Positions 25,139 to 36,310 of a stretch of DNA of 39,958 nucleotides are shown here, in pieces. The notes beneath the pieces are model-generated. The model ran no database searches, was not told the origin of the DNA, and worked only from the letters and a program-made list of their open reading frames with translations. Position 1 is the stretch's first letter. Each line of letters starts with the position of its first letter. The stretch is from Comamonas sp. lk (lineage in GTDB: Bacteria > Pseudomonadota > Gammaproteobacteria > Burkholderiales > Burkholderiaceae_C). Made by a program: the position numbers and the translations under genes. The DNA lies in assembly GCA_945869165.1 (NCBI GenBank), contig CAMBNY010000023.1, forward strand, positions 1 through 39,958, given 5' to 3'.

Positions 25139-25795
25139 CTACTGACGCAAAACGTCCACGCCAGCGGGCGGTTTGAACTGAAAAAGTGCGTTATCGAGCG
25201 CCGGGTTGGCTTCGAACTGCGTAAATTGCATCACCGAACGCTGGCCGAAACTGTCCAAAATTTCCAGGGTCGCCAGATTGGTCCCCTTAAACCCGATGCG
25301 CACCATTTGCAAGCCGCCGTCTTTGGATCGCGGGCGCGCCTGCACCCAGTCTTGGCCCTCTGAAGCCGCTTCATTGCTCAACTCAAAGTCAGTTTCCATC
25401 GCGCGCACATCGCTAGCCGAGGCGATCAAGGCGGCGGGGGTGGAGCCCAGGGCCTGCGCCTGTTTGCGTGCGGTGGCCTGGGCCAGGTCCACGTCGTACA
25501 GCCACAGGGTCTGCCCATCGGCCACGATAGTTTGTTGCAAGGGCTTTTGGAAAACAAAACGAAAGCGGTTCGGCCGCACAAACTCAAAGCTTCCACGGCT
25601 AACGCGCACCCGCGCGATTTGCCCTTCTTTGGGTGGCGAGGTCACTTGCTGCACAAACTGGGCGCGACCGCTGCGGGTGTTTTTGATGAAAGCGTCCAAG
25701 GCCCCCAATCCGGTGGTTTGCGACTGCGCGCTGACACAGCAAAACGCAAAGAGTGCGCTGGCGACACGGACGAGGGCTTGGTGGAATGTGATCAC
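25139..25795 (-). CDS. lolA: Outer-membrane lipoprotein carrier protein LolA
   Basis: A periplasmic chaperone that carries lipoproteins from LolCDE at the inner membrane to LolB at the outer membrane. It has 218 residues, a signal peptide ending near CCVSAQS, and the conserved LolA features: SGRAQFVQQV, a GSFEFVRPNRFRFVFQKP segment with the conserved aromatic and basic residues, QTIVADGQTLWLYDVDL and the C-terminal NALFQFKPPAGVDVL. The start is GTG 25795. It lies 27 bp downstream of ftsK in the classical ftsK-lolA order. A secreted hydrolase gene follows at once. Assignment is firm. Confidence 0.93.
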   Translation of the reverse strand: MITFHQALVRVASALFAFCCVSAQSQTTGLGALDAFIKNTRSGRAQFVQQVTSPPKEGQIARVRVSRGSFEFVRPNRFRFVFQKPLQQTIVADGQTLWLYDVDLAQATARKQAQALGSTPAALIASASDVRAMETDFELSNEAASEGQDWVQARPRSKDGGLQMVRIGFKGTNLATLEILDSFGQRSVMQFTQFEANPALDNALFQFKPPAGVDVLRQ

Positions 25796-25822
25796 TAGCG
25801 GACTTTCGATCGGTGCGGCTTG

Positions 25823-28234
25823 TCAAGATGCACGTGCGGGTACCAAAATTTCGCGCTGCCCGCTGGAACTCATGGAACTGACCAGACCGGCGTTTTCCAT
25901 ATCCTCCACCAAGCGTGCAGCGCGGTTGTAGCCGATTTTCAGGTGGCGCTGCACCAGCGAAATACTGGCCTTGCGGTTCTTCAAAACCACTTCCACCGCC
26001 TGGTCGTACAGCGGGTCTTTCTCGCCGCCGCTATCGCCACCCTCGGCGTCTTCGCCATCCACCGTGCCGCCTTCGAGCAGGCCTTCCACATAGTTGGGTT
26101 CGCCGCCTTGTTCTTTGAGGTACTTCACCACGCGGTGCACTTCCTCGTCGCTCACAAAAGCGCCATGTACGCGGATGGGCAAGCCAGTGCCGCTAGGCAT
26201 ATAGAGCATGTCGCCCATACCAAGCAAAGCCTCGGCGCCCATCTGGTCCAAGATGGTGCGGCTGTCAATTTTGCTGCTCACCTGGAAGGCGATGCGGGTG
26301 GGAATATTGGCTTTGATCAGGCCGGTAATTACATCCACGCTGGGGCGCTGGGTAGCCAGTATCAAATGGATACCGGCGGCGCGGGCTTTTTGCGCCAGGC
26401 GGGCGATCAGCTCCTCAATCTTCTTGCCCACCACCATCATCAAATCAGCCAGCTCGTCGATTACCACCACGATGTGCGGCAGACGGTCCAGCGGCTCAGG
26501 GTCTTCGGGGGTCAGGCTAAAGGGGTTGTAAACAAAGGTGCCTTGCGCTTTGGCTTCATCGATCTTGGCATTAAAACCCGCCAGATTGCGAACGCCCATT
26601 TTGCTCATCAGCTTGTAGCGTTTTTCCATTTCGCCCACGCACCAGTTCAGGCCGTGCGCGGCCTGGCGCATGTCGGTGACCACGGGAGCGAGCAAATGCG
26701 GGATGCCTTCATAGACCGACATTTCCAGCATCTTGGGGTCAATCATCAACAAGCGCACATCGCGTGCTTCGGCCTTGTACAAGAGGCTCAAAATCATGGC
26801 ATTGATACCCACCGACTTACCCGAACCGGTGGTGCCTGCCACCAGCACATGCGGCATTTTGGCCAGGTCGGCGACGATGGGGTTGCCCACAATGTCTTTG
26901 CCTAAGCCCATGGTCAGCATGGACTTGCCTTCGTTATAGACCTGCGAGCCCAAAATCTCGGACAGGCGGATGGACTGGCGCTTGGCGTTGGGCAACTCCA
27001 GTGCCATATAGTTTTTGCCGGGAATGGTTTCCACCACGCGGATAGACACCAGGCTCAGGCTGCGCGCCAGGTCTTTGGCCAGGCCCACAATTTGCGAACC
27101 CTTCACGCCAGTGGCCGGTTCGATTTCATAGCGCGTAATCACCGGGCCAGGCTGGGCCAGCACCACGCGCACTTCGACGCCAAAGTCCTTGAGCTTTTTC
27201 TCGATCATGCGGCTTGTCATTTCCAGCGTTTCGTTGGAGACGGTTTCCTGGCGCAGCAAGGCTTCGTCCAGCAAAGCCACTTGCGGCAGCTTGCTGTCGG
27301 GCATATCGGCAAACAAGGGCTTTTGCCGCTCTTTGGCCACGCGCGCGCTCTTGGGCACCTCCACCATGCGCTGCGTTTCCACCGGCACGCGCGGCTCGGC
27401 AAATACGGTGGGCGCCATCAGGGGTGCGATGTCCGGGCTGTCGTCGTAAGGCGCCGCACCAACCGCAGCGCCATCCATCGTCGGACCTTCGGGGTGCAGA
27501 GAGACTTCGCGCTCACGCAAGGCCTGCTGGCCCACCTCCAGGTCCTGCGCCAATGCACGCCGCTCTTGGAAGGATTTCCAGCGCGCATCCAGCCAGGCGC
27601 CTATGGCCTCCGAACTGTGGAGCCAGGAAAAACGGAAGGCCCAGGAACAGCCCATCAGCCCCGCGCCGATCGCCAGAAGTCCCGAACCCATGAAGCCCAG
27701 CAAGAGAACGGCACGCGTGCCCAAGAGATAGCCCAGCATGCCGCCGCTCTTGCCAGGCAAATACGGATCCAACCGGTAGAGACGGGTGTACTCTAATGTG
27801 GTGCTGGCCGCCAACAACAGCACCAAACCGATGCCCATGACGACTTGGGGATTGCGGACCCATAGCGGGCTTGAATGGTCTACCCTCACAGGCGGCGTAG
27901 GACCATACTGGCCCTGAAAACGGCGTATTGCCAGGCGCCCCCAGGCCATGGCAGCTAAAGCCAAACACCACCAGACGGAGTACCCAAACAGCAAATAACC
28001 CCTGTCGGCCAGTGAAGCGCCCAATTGGCCACCCAAGTTGACAATGGGCCTGCCGGCACCCGAAGTCGTCCAAGCCGCGTCGTGCACCGAATAGCTAGCG
28101 AAGGCCAGCAGCAGGAAAACCAGGCCAAAAAATCCGAGAAACAGGATAATTTCACTGGCAAAACGTACCCAACCAGCAGGGGCGGGGACTTCATCAATCG
28201 TGTCAGCGTGTAGCGTATGCAGTGAATAGGTCAT
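25823..28234 (-). CDS. ftsK: DNA translocase FtsK
   Basis: Septum-located DNA pump that clears chromosome ends and activates XerCD recombination at dif during division. It has 803 residues, with four or five membrane helices in the first 200 residues. A linker (about 220-315) holds acidic and proline-rich stretches. The alpha/beta motor has Walker A GTTGSGKS near 465-473, and Walker B appears in [14 protein letters not shown]. The gamma winged-helix domain that reads KOPS sites is the last 65 residues ([20 protein letters not shown] to the end). The linker is short compared with E. coli FtsK, as in SpoIIIE-length versions. Start ATG 28234. Divergent from trxB and followed by lolA. Confidence 0.95.
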   Translation of the reverse strand: MTYSLHTLHADTIDEVPAPAGWVRFASEIILFLGFFGLVFLLLAFASYSVHDAAWTTSGAGRPIVNLGGQLGASLADRGYLLFGYSVWWCLALAAMAWGRLAIRRFQGQYGPTPPVRVDHSSPLWVRNPQVVMGIGLVLLLAASTTLEYTRLYRLDPYLPGKSGGMLGYLLGTRAVLLLGFMGSGLLAIGAGLMGCSWAFRFSWLHSSEAIGAWLDARWKSFQERRALAQDLEVGQQALREREVSLHPEGPTMDGAAVGAAPYDDSPDIAPLMAPTVFAEPRVPVETQRMVEVPKSARVAKERQKPLFADMPDSKLPQVALLDEALLRQETVSNETLEMTSRMIEKKLKDFGVEVRVVLAQPGPVITRYEIEPATGVKGSQIVGLAKDLARSLSLVSIRVVETIPGKNYMALELPNAKRQSIRLSEILGSQVYNEGKSMLTMGLGKDIVGNPIVADLAKMPHVLVAGTTGSGKSVGINAMILSLLYKAEARDVRLLMIDPKMLEMSVYEGIPHLLAPVVTDMRQAAHGLNWCVGEMEKRYKLMSKMGVRNLAGFNAKIDEAKAQGTFVYNPFSLTPEDPEPLDRLPHIVVVIDELADLMMVVGKKIEELIARLAQKARAAGIHLILATQRPSVDVITGLIKANIPTRIAFQVSSKIDSRTILDQMGAEALLGMGDMLYMPSGTGLPIRVHGAFVSDEEVHRVVKYLKEQGGEPNYVEGLLEGGTVDGEDAEGGDSGGEKDPLYDQAVEVVLKNRKASISLVQRHLKIGYNRAARLVEDMENAGLVSSMSSSGQREILVPARAS

Positions 28235-28328
28235 GGGTTATGAGAAATTGCCTTATCCGCTGGGCGGGCGTTGCAAGGCCGAAGCTTAACCCACACCGCT
28301 TAGTCGGGCACTGCGACGGGCTCCGTAA

Positions 28329-29390
<1,062 letters not shown>

Positions 29391-29413
29391 GCCGGGTGGG
29401 ATAATCCGCCCCC

Positions 29414-30241
29414 ATGACGATTACCTATAAAGACGCCGCCGGTATTGCCGGCATGCGGGTCGCCGGCAAGCTGGCTTCCGAAGTGCTGGATTACCTCACA
29501 CCTTTCGTGCAAGCCGGTGTCACCACGAATGCGCTGGACCAACTGGCACACGACTACATCGTCGATGTGCAAGGCGGCATACCGGCGCCACTCAATTACA
29601 AAGGCGGCGGTAATACGCCTTACCCCAAGTCCATCTGCACCTCGGTCAACCACCAGGTTTGCCATGGCATCCCCAACGACAAAGCCCTCAAAAAAGGCGA
29701 TATCGTCAATATCGATGTCACGGTTATCAAAGACGGCTGGCATGGTGATACCAGCCGTATGTTCATGGTGGGCGACGTGTCGATCGCTGCCAAACGCCTG
29801 TGCGCGATTACCTACGACGCGATGTGGCACGGCATCAAAATGGTGCGGCCCGGCATCCATTTAGGCGACATTGGCTATGCGATTCAAAAATTTGCCGAAG
29901 GCCAGGGCTTTAGCGTGGTGCGCGAGTTTTGCGGCCACGGCATTGGCCGGGTGTTCCACGAAGAGCCGCAAGTGCTGCACTATGGCCGCCCCGGCACTTT
30001 AGAAAAACTGGTGGAGGGCATGACCTTCACCATCGAGCCCATGATCAACGCCGGGCGCAAAGAGATCAAAGACGGCCCGGAAAAAGACGGCTGGACCATC
30101 GTCACCCAGGACCGCTCTTTGTCGGCGCAATGGGAGCACACCGTGCTGGTCACACCCACCGGCTACGAAGTGCTGACCCTGTCAGCAGGCAGCCCGGCCA
30201 CCCCGGCCTTTGTGACTGCCGCGCAGTCGCAGCCCGCCTAA
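29414..30241 (+). CDS. map: Methionine aminopeptidase, type I
   Basis: Removes the initiator methionine from nascent proteins. 275 residues, close to the E. coli enzyme with a slightly longer tail. All five metal ligands are in place: D101 and D112 ([19 protein letters not shown]), H175 ([13 protein letters not shown]), E208 (FTIEPMIN) and E241 (QWEHTVLVT). The last 20 residues ([19 protein letters not shown]) form a low-complexity tail beyond the fold. It lies 23 bp after trxB and 28 bp before glnD, so the three may be co-transcribed; map-glnD pairing is common in betaproteobacteria. Confidence 0.95.
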   Translation: MTITYKDAAGIAGMRVAGKLASEVLDYLTPFVQAGVTTNALDQLAHDYIVDVQGGIPAPLNYKGGGNTPYPKSICTSVNHQVCHGIPNDKALKKGDIVNIDVTVIKDGWHGDTSRMFMVGDVSIAAKRLCAITYDAMWHGIKMVRPGIHLGDIGYAIQKFAEGQGFSVVREFCGHGIGRVFHEEPQVLHYGRPGTLEKLVEGMTFTIEPMINAGRKEIKDGPEKDGWTIVTQDRSLSAQWEHTVLVTPTGYEVLTLSAGSPATPAFVTAAQSQPA

Positions 30242-30269
30242 GCACGGCGGCCAGCGGGCAGCGCATGCC

Positions 30270-32861
30270 ATGAGCGAATTGCAAGCCCTGCGCGCCGCCT
30301 ACCGCAGCGGCAAAGAGGTATTGCTAGCGCGCGTGCAGACCCCAGGTTTCTCGGCCCGCAGCGTGCACAAGGTGCTGCATCAAGTAGCAGCGCAAGCCGA
30401 TGGCTTACTCATTCAGCTTTGGAACCAAGCCGGACTTGGTGCGCCTTGCGCGCTGCTGGCAGTCGGCGGCTATGGCAGGGGCGAGTTGTTTCCCTATTCG
30501 GATGTAGACGTGCTGGTACTCATGCCGGACGACGCAGGCCAGAGCCCCGACCCGGAGCGCGCCCGGCGCATTGAAGGCTTTATCGGCAACTGCTGGGACG
30601 CGGGCCTAGAAATCGGCTCCAGCGTGCGCACGCTGTCCGAATGCCTGAGCGAGGCGGCCAAAGACGTGACGGTGCAAACCGCATTGCTGGAGAGCCGCTG
30701 CATTACCGGCGACCCGGCGCTGGCGGCAGCGTTTAAAACCGCCTTTATGGCTGCGATGGACCCGCGTGCGTTTTTTGTCGCCAAGACGCTGGAGCTTCGC
30801 CAGCGCCACACCAAATTTGAAGACACTCCCTATGCGCTCGAACCCAATTGCAAAGAATCGCCCGGCGGCATTCGCGATTTGCAAGCGATTATGTGGGTGG
30901 CCAAGGCCGCGCAATTGGGCACCAACTGGCAGGAACTGCAAGCCACGGGCCTGGCCACGGCGCTGGAAATCCAACATATAGAGCGCAACCAGGCGCTGCT
31001 GTTTTTGATCCGGGTGCGCCTGCATCAGGCCGCGCAGCGGCGCGAAGACCGACTGGTGTTTGACCTGCAAACTGCGGTGGCCCACAGCTTTGGCTACGCC
31101 AATAGCGGCGGCGAAGGCCGGGCGCTGGCGCGCGCAAGTGAGGCGCTGATGAAGCGTTACTACTGGGCAGCTAAAGCGGTGTCGCAGCTCAACCAAATTT
31201 TGCTGATGAATATCGAGGAGCGGCTCAATCCCTCCACCCACAACCTGCGCCCCATCAACGAACGCTTTAACGACAAAGCCGGTATGCTCGATGTGGCCAG
31301 CGACGATATCTACCACCGCCAGCCGCACGCGATTTTGGAAACCTTTTTGCTCTACCAGCAAACCGTGGGTATCAAAGGCTTGTCCTCGCGCACACTGCGC
31401 GCGCTCTACAACGCGCGCGCCTTGATGGACGGCGCCTTTAGGCGTGACCCGGTCAACCGCGCCACCTTTAGCCAGATATTGATGCAGCCCCAGGGCATTA
31501 CCCACGCTATGCGGCTGATGAACCAGACCTCGGTGCTGGGCCGCTACCTGTGGGTGTTTAGGCGCATCGTGGGGCAAATGCAGCACGACTTGTTCCACGT
31601 CTACACCGTGGACCAGCACATCCTGACGGTGTTGCGCAATGTGCGGCGCTTTTTTGTGGTGGAGCATGCGCACGAATACCCGCTGTGCTCGCAGTTGGCA
31701 GCCGGTTGGGACAAGCCCTGGGTGCTGTACATCGCCGCGCTGTTCCACGACATTGCCAAAGGGCGCGGCGGTGACCATTCCGAATTGGGTTGCGTAGAGG
31801 CGCGGCGCTTTTGCAAGCTGCACGGCATTGGGGCAGAAGACACGGCGCTGGTCGAATTTCTGGTGGCCCAACACCTGACCATGAGCCATGTGGCGCAAAA
31901 GTCTGACCTGAGCGATATCGATGTGATCAGCGCATTTGCCAAGCGCGTGGGCAATGAGCGCAATCTCACGGCTTTGTATTTGTTGACGGTGGCCGATATA
32001 CGCGGCACCTCGCCCAAAGTCTGGAATGCTTGGAAAGGTAAATTGCTAGAAGACCTGTACCGCTACACCGCACGCGCGCTGGGCGGGCGCGCGCCCGATG
32101 CACAGGCCGAGGTCGAAAGCCGCAAGCGCGAGGCCCTGGTGATGCTGGCCTTGCACGCCCTGCCCTTTGAAGCCCACAAAGCCTTGTGGGACACCCTGGA
32201 GGTTAGCTACTTCATGCGCCACGAGGCAAGCGATATTGCCTGGCACGCCAAACAACTCTCGCGCCATGTGGATGCCAAGACGCCGGTAGTGCGCGCCCGC
32301 CGCTCCACCGTAGGCGAGGGCCTGCAGGTGCTGGTCTACACGCCGGACCAGGCCGATTTGTTTGCCCGCATATGCGGGTATTTTGACCAGGCCTCTTTCA
32401 GCGTAGTCGATGCCCGCATTCACACCACCCGCCATGGCTATGCGCTCGATACCTTTGAAGTGGTGACTTCGGCGGGTATGGAAGAACATTACCAAGCGCT
32501 GACCAATATGATCGAAGCTGATTTGGCGCAAGCGATTGCGCAAGCCGGCCCGCTGCCCGCGCCCAGCAAAGGCAGGGTGTCGCGCCGTGTCAAAAGCTTC
32601 CCGATTGCGCCGCGCGTGACGCTGCGCCCGGATGAAAAAGCACAAAACTGGCTGCTCAATATTTCTGCCAGCGACCGCTTGGGCCTACTTTATTCGATTG
32701 CCCGCGTGCTGGCGCAGCACCAGATCGTGGTGCAACTGGCCAAAGTGGCCACGCTGGGTGAGCGCGTGGAAGATACGTTTTTGATTCACGGCGCGCCTTT
32801 GCAGCACAATAAAACCCAAATTGCCATCGAGACCGAGTTACTGGAGGCGCTGGCGTCCTAG
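30270..32861 (+). CDS. glnD: [Protein-PII] uridylyltransferase / uridylyl-removing enzyme
   Basis: The nitrogen sensor that uridylylates PII proteins (GlnB/GlnK) when glutamine is low and de-uridylylates them when it is high. Its 863 residues show the standard order: nucleotidyltransferase domain with [16 protein letters not shown] (66-81; metal ligands D78 and D80), the PII-UTase linker domain, an HD hydrolase domain with H493-D494 in [17 protein letters not shown], then two ACT domains, around 690-770 ([19 protein letters not shown]) and 795-863 ([20 protein letters not shown]). No key residue is missing. The TAG stop is followed after zero bases by a 127-bp palindromic repeat (32862 onward). 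Confidence 0.96.
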   Translation: MSELQALRAAYRSGKEVLLARVQTPGFSARSVHKVLHQVAAQADGLLIQLWNQAGLGAPCALLAVGGYGRGELFPYSDVDVLVLMPDDAGQSPDPERARRIEGFIGNCWDAGLEIGSSVRTLSECLSEAAKDVTVQTALLESRCITGDPALAAAFKTAFMAAMDPRAFFVAKTLELRQRHTKFEDTPYALEPNCKESPGGIRDLQAIMWVAKAAQLGTNWQELQATGLATALEIQHIERNQALLFLIRVRLHQAAQRREDRLVFDLQTAVAHSFGYANSGGEGRALARASEALMKRYYWAAKAVSQLNQILLMNIEERLNPSTHNLRPINERFNDKAGMLDVASDDIYHRQPHAILETFLLYQQTVGIKGLSSRTLRALYNARALMDGAFRRDPVNRATFSQILMQPQGITHAMRLMNQTSVLGRYLWVFRRIVGQMQHDLFHVYTVDQHILTVLRNVRRFFVVEHAHEYPLCSQLAAGWDKPWVLYIAALFHDIAKGRGGDHSELGCVEARRFCKLHGIGAEDTALVEFLVAQHLTMSHVAQKSDLSDIDVISAFAKRVGNERNLTALYLLTVADIRGTSPKVWNAWKGKLLEDLYRYTARALGGRAPDAQAEVESRKREALVMLALHALPFEAHKALWDTLEVSYFMRHEASDIAWHAKQLSRHVDAKTPVVRARRSTVGEGLQVLVYTPDQADLFARICGYFDQASFSVVDARIHTTRHGYALDTFEVVTSAGMEEHYQALTNMIEADLAQAIAQAGPLPAPSKGRVSRRVKSFPIAPRVTLRPDEKAQNWLLNISASDRLGLLYSIARVLAQHQIVVQLAKVATLGERVEDTFLIHGAPLQHNKTQIAIETELLEALAS

Positions 32862-32992
32862 GGAAGCTCTGCATGAGTCCAAACCCGTCATTGCGAGCGC
32901 AGCGAAGCAATCTATTTTTGCTTGCCTATCAAGCACTGATGGATCGCCGCGTCGCTGCGCTCCTCGCGATGACGGACTTATACAGACCTTAC
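32862..32992 (+). repeat. Palindromic intergenic repeat, copy 1
   Basis: The core at 32886-32974 (89 bp) opens with CGTCATTGCGAGCGCAGCG and closes with CTCCTCGCGATGACG, which pair as inverted repeats. Outer arms AAGCTCTGCATGAGTC (32864-32879) and GACTTATACAGACCTT (32975-32990) match as complements at 13 of 16 positions, so the whole 127 bp is one imperfect palindrome. It starts directly after the glnD stop codon. A second copy of the same length and orientation is at 34090-34219. The core resembles CGTCATTGCGAG-type repeats seen in many bacterial genomes. It is likely a REP/MITE-like element that may act as a transcript end or stabiliser. Confidence 0.8.
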
Positions 32993-33066
32993 CTACGTCT
33001 TTCGAGGACGGTACCGCTCGCGACAACATTTTGGTAAAGCTACGAAATTTCAAAGGAGACAAGACC

Positions 33067-34089
33067 ATGCAAGACCCCCATTCAGCATCCTCTGGCGCGC
33101 TGCGCCGCCGCAGCCTGATGGCCGCAGGCGCTGCCACTGCCCTGGCCCACAGCCTGCCCGCCATGGCGCAAAGCAAAACCGTGTTGCGCATATCCTCGCC
33201 TGCGGTGCCGGACGACTGGCACGCCAAGATGTGGACGGTGTTCAAAGAGCACTTAGACAAAAGCGCGCCAGGTGAGTTTGATGTGCAGATCAACCTGAAC
33301 GCGAGTCTTTTCAAACAAGGCGCCGAACCCGCCGCTATGGCGCGCGGTAACTTGGAGTTGACTACCGTTTCCGCCGCCGATATTGCCAAAATAGTGCCCG
33401 AGTTTTCCATCTTCACCGCCGGTTATGTGGTGCGCGACCCGGCTCAGCAGCAAAAGATTTTTAACGGGCCCATTGGCGCTGAGCTCTTCAAAACCGTATC
33501 CGAGAAAATGGACATCAGCGCTTTGTCCACTTGCTATTTAGGCACGCGCCAACTCAATTTGCGCGAAGTGCGCAATGTGCGCGCGCCTGCGGACCTCAAA
33601 GGCATCAAGCTGCGCATGCCCGGCTCCAAAGACTGGTTGTTTTTGGGCGAGGCCCTAGGCGCCACAGCCACGCCGCTGGCTTTTGGCGAGGTGTATTTGG
33701 GCCTGAAATCCGGCACCATCGACGCGCAGGACAACCCGCTGCCCACTGTCAAGGCAGCCAAGTTTTACGAAGTGACCAAGCAAATTGTGCTGACCAGCCA
33801 CTTGGTCGATGGTCTGTTTATCGCTATCTCGAATAAAGCCATGCAAGCGCTCAGCCCGGCCCAGCGCAGCAAGCTGCAAGCGGCAGCCCAAGCCGCAGCG
33901 GCATTCAACAATGAAAACCGCCTGAAAGAAGAATCCCAGTTGGTGGAGTTCTTCAAGAAAGAAGGCTTGCAGGTGAACACGCCCGACTTGGACGCTTTCC
34001 GCAAAACCGTACAAGCGGCCTACCAAAACGCCGATTACGCCAAAACCTGGCCCGCCGGTCTGTTAGAGCGTATCAATGCAGTGCGCTGA
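33067..34089 (+). CDS. dctP: TRAP transporter substrate-binding protein, DctP family
   Basis: Periplasmic receptor of a TRAP organic-acid importer, 340 residues. The frame is open from 32821, but AAAGGAGA eight to fifteen bases before ATG 33067 fixes the start. A twin-arginine signal (RRR at 13-15, then SLMAAGAATALAHSLPAMAQS) suggests Tat export. Typical DctP elements are LREVRNVRAPADLKGIKLRMPGS, with R183 as the expected carboxylate-binding arginine, ALGATATPLAFGEVYLGLKSGTIDAQDNPL, and YEVTKQIVLTSHLVDGLF. It is the first gene of dctP-dctQ-dctM. Both ends are flanked by palindromic repeats, the second starting right after its stop. The ligand is probably a carboxylate. Confidence 0.93.
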   Translation: MQDPHSASSGALRRRSLMAAGAATALAHSLPAMAQSKTVLRISSPAVPDDWHAKMWTVFKEHLDKSAPGEFDVQINLNASLFKQGAEPAAMARGNLELTTVSAADIAKIVPEFSIFTAGYVVRDPAQQQKIFNGPIGAELFKTVSEKMDISALSTCYLGTRQLNLREVRNVRAPADLKGIKLRMPGSKDWLFLGEALGATATPLAFGEVYLGLKSGTIDAQDNPLPTVKAAKFYEVTKQIVLTSHLVDGLFIAISNKAMQALSPAQRSKLQAAAQAAAAFNNENRLKEESQLVEFFKKEGLQVNTPDLDAFRKTVQAAYQNADYAKTWPAGLLERINAVR

Positions 34090-34219
34090 GGAAGCTCTGC
34101 ATCAGTTTAAGCCCGTCATTGCGAGCGCAGCGAAGCAATCCATCTTGGCTTACCAATCAAGCCCTTATGGATCGCCGCGTCGCTACGCTCCTCGCGATGA
34201 CGAACCAACGCGGACCTTC
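34090..34219 (+). repeat. Palindromic intergenic repeat, copy 2
   Basis: The same element as at 32862: left end GGAAGCTCTGCAT identical, core 34114-34202 (89 bp, CGTCATTGCGAGCGCAGCG through CTCGCGATGACG), and outer arms 34092-34107 and 34203-34218, again spanning 127 bp. The outer arms have diverged more (about 11 of 16 complementary). It begins directly after the dctP stop codon and lies 20 bp before dctQ, inside the TRAP operon. There a hairpin of this size could lower dctQM expression relative to dctP. Confidence 0.8.
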
Positions 34220-34239
34220 TCTGAGGCCCCGGCCCCACG

Positions 34240-34791
34240 ATGAAAACCTGGCTGCACAAGGCCGCGCAGGCACTGGGCGGCGTGTTGTTTGTTGCTTTGT
34301 TTTTGGTTTTCGTGGTGCAAATCACCGCGCGCTTTGGTTTTAACAAACCCCTGGCCTGGAGCGACGAGGCAGCGGTCATTCTGTACGTCTGGATTATTTT
34401 GTGGGCCGCAGCGACCATGGTGCCGCAGCGCGAGCATGTGGCTTTTGACCTGGTGTGGAATTTAGCCAATGCGCGCTGGCGCCGTATCCTGCAAATTCTG
34501 GGCAATGCGCTGGTGGGCGGTCTGGCATTGGTCGCCCTACCAGCCAGTTGGGACTATGTGCGCTTTATGGCACGCGAGGGTACGCCCGTGCTGGGCGTGC
34601 CGCTGATGGCGGTCTATATCCCTTTTATCGTTTTGCTGCTGGGCATGGTGCTGCGCAGCCTGGGGCAGATCGTGCAAGCATTGCGCGGCCCTATGGACAG
34701 TCCTATGGATAGTCCCGTCGATAGCCCGGGTAGCGCTTCCCTTGCAGGCGAAATCAGCAACAAGGGCATAAGCGGGGTGGCACCACCATGA
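34240..34791 (+). CDS. dctQ: TRAP transporter small permease, DctQ family
   Basis: Four-helix membrane partner of DctM. It has 183 residues, with hydrophobic segments near 9-32, 43-60, 84-106 and 125-148 and the DctQ signature WSDEAAVILYVWIILWAAATMVPQREHVAFDL in the centre (key piece PQREHVAFDL). The C-terminal 30 residues are unusual: three tandem 12-bp units (34690-34725) encode the repeated PMDSPMDSPVDS, giving a hydrophilic tail absent from typical DctQ. The stop overlaps the dctM start by 4 bp (ATGA). Start ATG 34240 is 20 bp beyond the second palindromic repeat. Confidence 0.9.
   Translation: MKTWLHKAAQALGGVLFVALFLVFVVQITARFGFNKPLAWSDEAAVILYVWIILWAAATMVPQREHVAFDLVWNLANARWRRILQILGNALVGGLALVALPASWDYVRFMAREGTPVLGVPLMAVYIPFIVLLLGMVLRSLGQIVQALRGPMDSPMDSPVDSPGSASLAGEISNKGISGVAPP
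34690..34725 (+). repeat. Three 12-bp tandem units in the dctQ 3' end
   Basis: CCTATGGACAGT, CCTATGGATAGT and CCCGTCGATAGC follow each other in frame and encode PMDS, PMDS and PVDS. The first two differ by one base, the third by five. This is a recent short tandem expansion in a permissive C-terminal tail. It could vary in copy number between strains. Confidence 0.7.
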
Positions 34792-36086
34792 GCCAGCCCC
34801 TACTCCTCTTGGTGGCGGTCATGGTGATCACCATGCTGCTGCGTATGCCCATCGGCTTTGGCATGCTGGCCGGGGGCATTGCTTATCTGCTGGCCAAGGG
34901 CCAGGACTTAGGGCTGGTGGCTGAGCAAGTGTGCAACGGCCTGTACAACAACTATGTGCTGCTGTCGGTGCCCATGTTTGTGTTTGCTGCCAACATCATG
35001 AACGCGGGCACGGTGAGTGAACGCCTATTTGATTTTTGCCGCATTCTGGTGGGCCGCATGCGCGGCGGCCTGGCGCAGGTGGACATTGTGGTGAGCGTGA
35101 TTTTTTCCGGCATGAGCGGGAGCGCGATTGCCGACGCCGCCGGGCCGGGCCTGGTCACCATCCGCGAAATGCTCAAGAAGCCCGAGTACACGCCTGGCTT
35201 CGCCGGTGCGGTGGTGGTGGCCAGCGCCACCTTAGGTCCCATCATCCCGCCCAGCATTCCGATGGTGATTTACGCCCTGGTCTCCGGCACCTCGGTGGGC
35301 GCTTTGTTTTTGGGCGGCGTGGTGCCTGGGGTCTGCATGGCTTTGCTGATGATGCTGGTGGTCCACATCATCGCCACGCGGCGCAATATGCCGCGCGAAG
35401 CGCCCGTGCCTTTGCGCGAGTGGCCACAGATTTTTTTCCGGGGCGCCCTGCCCTTGTCCATGCCGCTGGTGCTGCTGGGCGGCATTTACAGCGGCGCCTT
35501 CACACCCACCGAAGCGGCAGCCGTGGCGGCGCTGCATGCCTTGGTGTTAGCGGCGCTGGTGTTTCGCGCCTTAAGCTGGAAAAGCTTTTGGGCCGTGGTG
35601 CTGGAGTCCACACGCAGCAGCGCCGTCATTACGCTGATACTGGCCGGCTCCTTTATCTTGAACTACGCTTTCACTGCCGAAGGCGTGCCCCAGGCTATGG
35701 CGCAGTGGGTCGAGGGCATGCAGTTGTCGCGCCTGCAATTTTTGCTCTTCGTGAATCTGCTGTTTTTGGTGCTGGGTTGCTTTTTAGATGTGTCGGTGCT
35801 GCTGCTGGTGTTTGTGCCCATGCTGCTGCCTGCGGTCAAGCTGCTGGGCATCGACCTGGTGCACTTTGGCGTGCTGGTGGTGCTCAACATGATGATCGGC
35901 CTGATTCACCCGCCCTTTGGCATGCTGTTGTTTGTGATCAAAGCGCTCACCGGCATTCCGATAGGTGCGATGATGAAAGAAGGCTGGCCGTTTTTGCTGA
36001 TGCTGCTGGCGCTGCTGCTGGCCATAACCGTGTTCCCGCAAATCGTGCTCTGGCTGCCGCAGACCATGGGCTACGCGGCGCACTAG
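34788..36086 (+). CDS. dctM: TRAP transporter large permease, DctM family
   Basis: The main transport subunit of the TRAP system, importing an organic acid with sodium. 432 residues with about 12 hydrophobic segments. DctM hallmarks are visible: MRMPIGFGMLAGG (from LLRMPIGFG), VQVDIVVSVIFSGMSGSAIADAAGPG-like block near 95-120, GATLGPIIPPSIPMVIYA, and the C-terminal GLIHPPFGMLLFVIKALTGIP. The 4-bp overlap with dctQ shows translational coupling. Substrate specificity is set by the DctP protein upstream. A 6-bp stem (GAGCGC/GCGCTC, 36102-36121) lies 15 bp after the stop but is followed by A residues, not T. Confidence 0.94.
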   Translation: MSQPLLLLVAVMVITMLLRMPIGFGMLAGGIAYLLAKGQDLGLVAEQVCNGLYNNYVLLSVPMFVFAANIMNAGTVSERLFDFCRILVGRMRGGLAQVDIVVSVIFSGMSGSAIADAAGPGLVTIREMLKKPEYTPGFAGAVVVASATLGPIIPPSIPMVIYALVSGTSVGALFLGGVVPGVCMALLMMLVVHIIATRRNMPREAPVPLREWPQIFFRGALPLSMPLVLLGGIYSGAFTPTEAAAVAALHALVLAALVFRALSWKSFWAVVLESTRSSAVITLILAGSFILNYAFTAEGVPQAMAQWVEGMQLSRLQFLLFVNLLFLVLGCFLDVSVLLLVFVPMLLPAVKLLGIDLVHFGVLVVLNMMIGLIHPPFGMLLFVIKALTGIPIGAMMKEGWPFLLMLLALLLAITVFPQIVLWLPQTMGYAAH

Positions 36087-36270
36087 AACGATCCCTAAAC
36101 AGAGCGCAAAAATACGCGCTCAAAAAAACCCTTGGCGAGCTCGCCTGGCAGTGCAGGGCGTAGTGGCACGCAATTTGCTGAAAACCCGGCTAAGCGGCAA
36201 CCATTGGTCGTCGCTTACAGGCATCCGCCCGCGCTCCAAGCTCCAAACTTTTGCGCTAGGGCGGATTCGT

Positions 36271-36288
36271 AAGGCGCGTAAGCGCTTT
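36271..36288 (+). terminator. Small hairpin with GNRA-type loop and short T-run
   Basis: AAGGCGC (36271-36277) pairs with GCGCTTT (36282-36288) around the tetraloop GTAA, allowing one G-U, and is followed by T and G. It lies 22 bp before the next start codon. It may be a weak terminator of the dctPQM transcript or a leader hairpin of the following small gene. Confidence 0.3.
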
Positions 36289-36310
36289 TGAGCCAACGCA
36301 GGAGTACGCC

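Noticed and set aside
25820..26905. 361-residue plus-strand open frame antisense to ftsK
   Set aside because: It lies wholly over conserved FtsK motor motifs; the His-rich composition is typical of a shadow frame.
30606..31898. 430-residue minus-strand open frame inside glnD
   Set aside because: It is antisense to a fully conserved glnD; the translation is His/Arg/Gln-rich as expected for a GC-rich shadow frame and matches no family.
36102..36128. 6-bp stem GAGCGC/GCGCTC after dctM as an intrinsic terminator
   Set aside because: The stem is followed by A residues on the coding strand rather than T, and on the other strand the T-run precedes the stem.
35036..36163. 375-residue plus-strand open frame overlapping dctM
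   Set aside because: It is out of frame with a strong DctM protein; the Arg/His/Gly-rich translation shows no domain.
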